Assembly (NCBI GenBank): GCA_947177315.1
Contig: CAMWTX010000097.1
Coordinates: 1 to 6,164, forward strand
Origin: an uncultured Bacteroidales bacterium
Lineage (GTDB): Bacteria; Bacteroidota; Bacteroidia; Bacteroidales; P3
Length of the DNA stretch: 6,164 nucleotides
Direction: 5' to 3'
Under the pieces are notes generated by a model, which did no database searches, was not told the origin of the DNA, and saw only the letters and a program-made list of their open reading frames with translations. This document shows positions 5,970 to 6,164 of the stretch, piece by piece; the first letter of the stretch is position 1; each line of letters starts with the position of its first letter. The position numbers were made by a program, and so were the translations under genes.

Positions 5970-6164
5970 TCAGGCAGGCAGGAATTTTACGGCTTCCGAA
6001 AGCGGCGGAACCACCTGTTTTTTACGCGACATCACGCCCGGCAACATCAGCATATTGTCGGCCGCATCCATGTGGAAAGCCTCGCCGAGCAGGTTCTTGG
6101 GCTCGCCGATGAAAAACAGGATGGAGGCTTCTTCCAGAACATTCGTTATCATAACGATGGAAAG
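5970..6164 (-). CDS. ppaC: Manganese-dependent inorganic pyrophosphatase, family II (C-terminal 64 residues only)
   Basis: The enzyme hydrolyses pyrophosphate to two phosphates in the cytoplasm, pulling biosynthetic reactions forward. Only the end of the DHHA2 domain is in the window; the frame stays open past the ATG at 6152 to the right edge, so that ATG is internal and the gene begins outside. The visible part reads MITNVLEEASILFFIGEP, then an acidic stretch (HMDAADNMLML) and GVMSRKKQVVPPL. The SRKKQ motif supplies the substrate-binding Arg and Lys of family II enzymes and is diagnostic, with the usual short C-terminal extension after it. The catalytic DHH metal site lies upstream and cannot be checked. 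The stop TGA (5970-5972) is 70 bases before the L31 ATG, with the L31 promoter in between and no clear terminator. Confidence 0.88.
   Translation of the reverse strand, partial: LSIVMITNVLEEASILFFIGEPKNLLGEAFHMDAADNMLMLPGVMSRKKQVVPPLSEAVKFLPA

Overview
The window looks like Bacteroidota chromosome, most likely Bacteroidales. Four things support this. There is a secreted protein with a type IX secretion (T9SS) C-terminal sorting tail. There are two promoters of the Bacteroidota form (TTTG, 20 bases, TAnnTTTG). Start codons lack purine-rich Shine-Dalgarno sequences. One gene is a GlmU-like sugar-nucleotide enzyme of the version found in this phylum. The genus cannot be fixed from the sequence alone.

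Layout. Bases 1-287 (+) carry the 3' end of an unrecognised gene. It is followed in the same frame, after one stop codon, by a short lysine-rich reading frame. Bases 314-372 hold a strong bidirectional terminator plus a weaker second hairpin, which separate this rightward unit from everything else. All remaining genes are on the minus strand. Read in the direction of transcription (right to left) they are: the C-terminal end of a family II manganese-dependent inorganic pyrophosphatase (5970-6164, cut by the window edge); zinc-free type B ribosomal protein L31 (5624-5899) behind a textbook promoter; a bifunctional GlmU-type nucleotidyltransferase/acyltransferase (4340-5536); ATP-dependent protease LonA (1880-4312); and a signal-peptide-bearing T9SS cargo protein of unknown function (392-1768) with its own promoter.

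How the genes fit together. L31, the GlmU-like protein and Lon are spaced 87 and 27 bases apart and could be one transcript from the L31 promoter, joining translation, cell-envelope precursor synthesis and protein quality control. The pyrophosphatase would remove the pyrophosphate that the GlmU-like enzyme releases, but it belongs to a separate upstream transcription unit. The T9SS protein appears to be an independent gene ending at the shared terminator.

Most of the window is conserved housekeeping sequence. I found no mobile element, CRISPR array, tRNA or rRNA, and no convincing new multi-gene system. The least explained parts are the 458-residue T9SS cargo and the broken-looking reading frame at 1-287. 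No stretch over 300 bases lacks a gene; the longest gap is at most about 111 bases (1769-1879).
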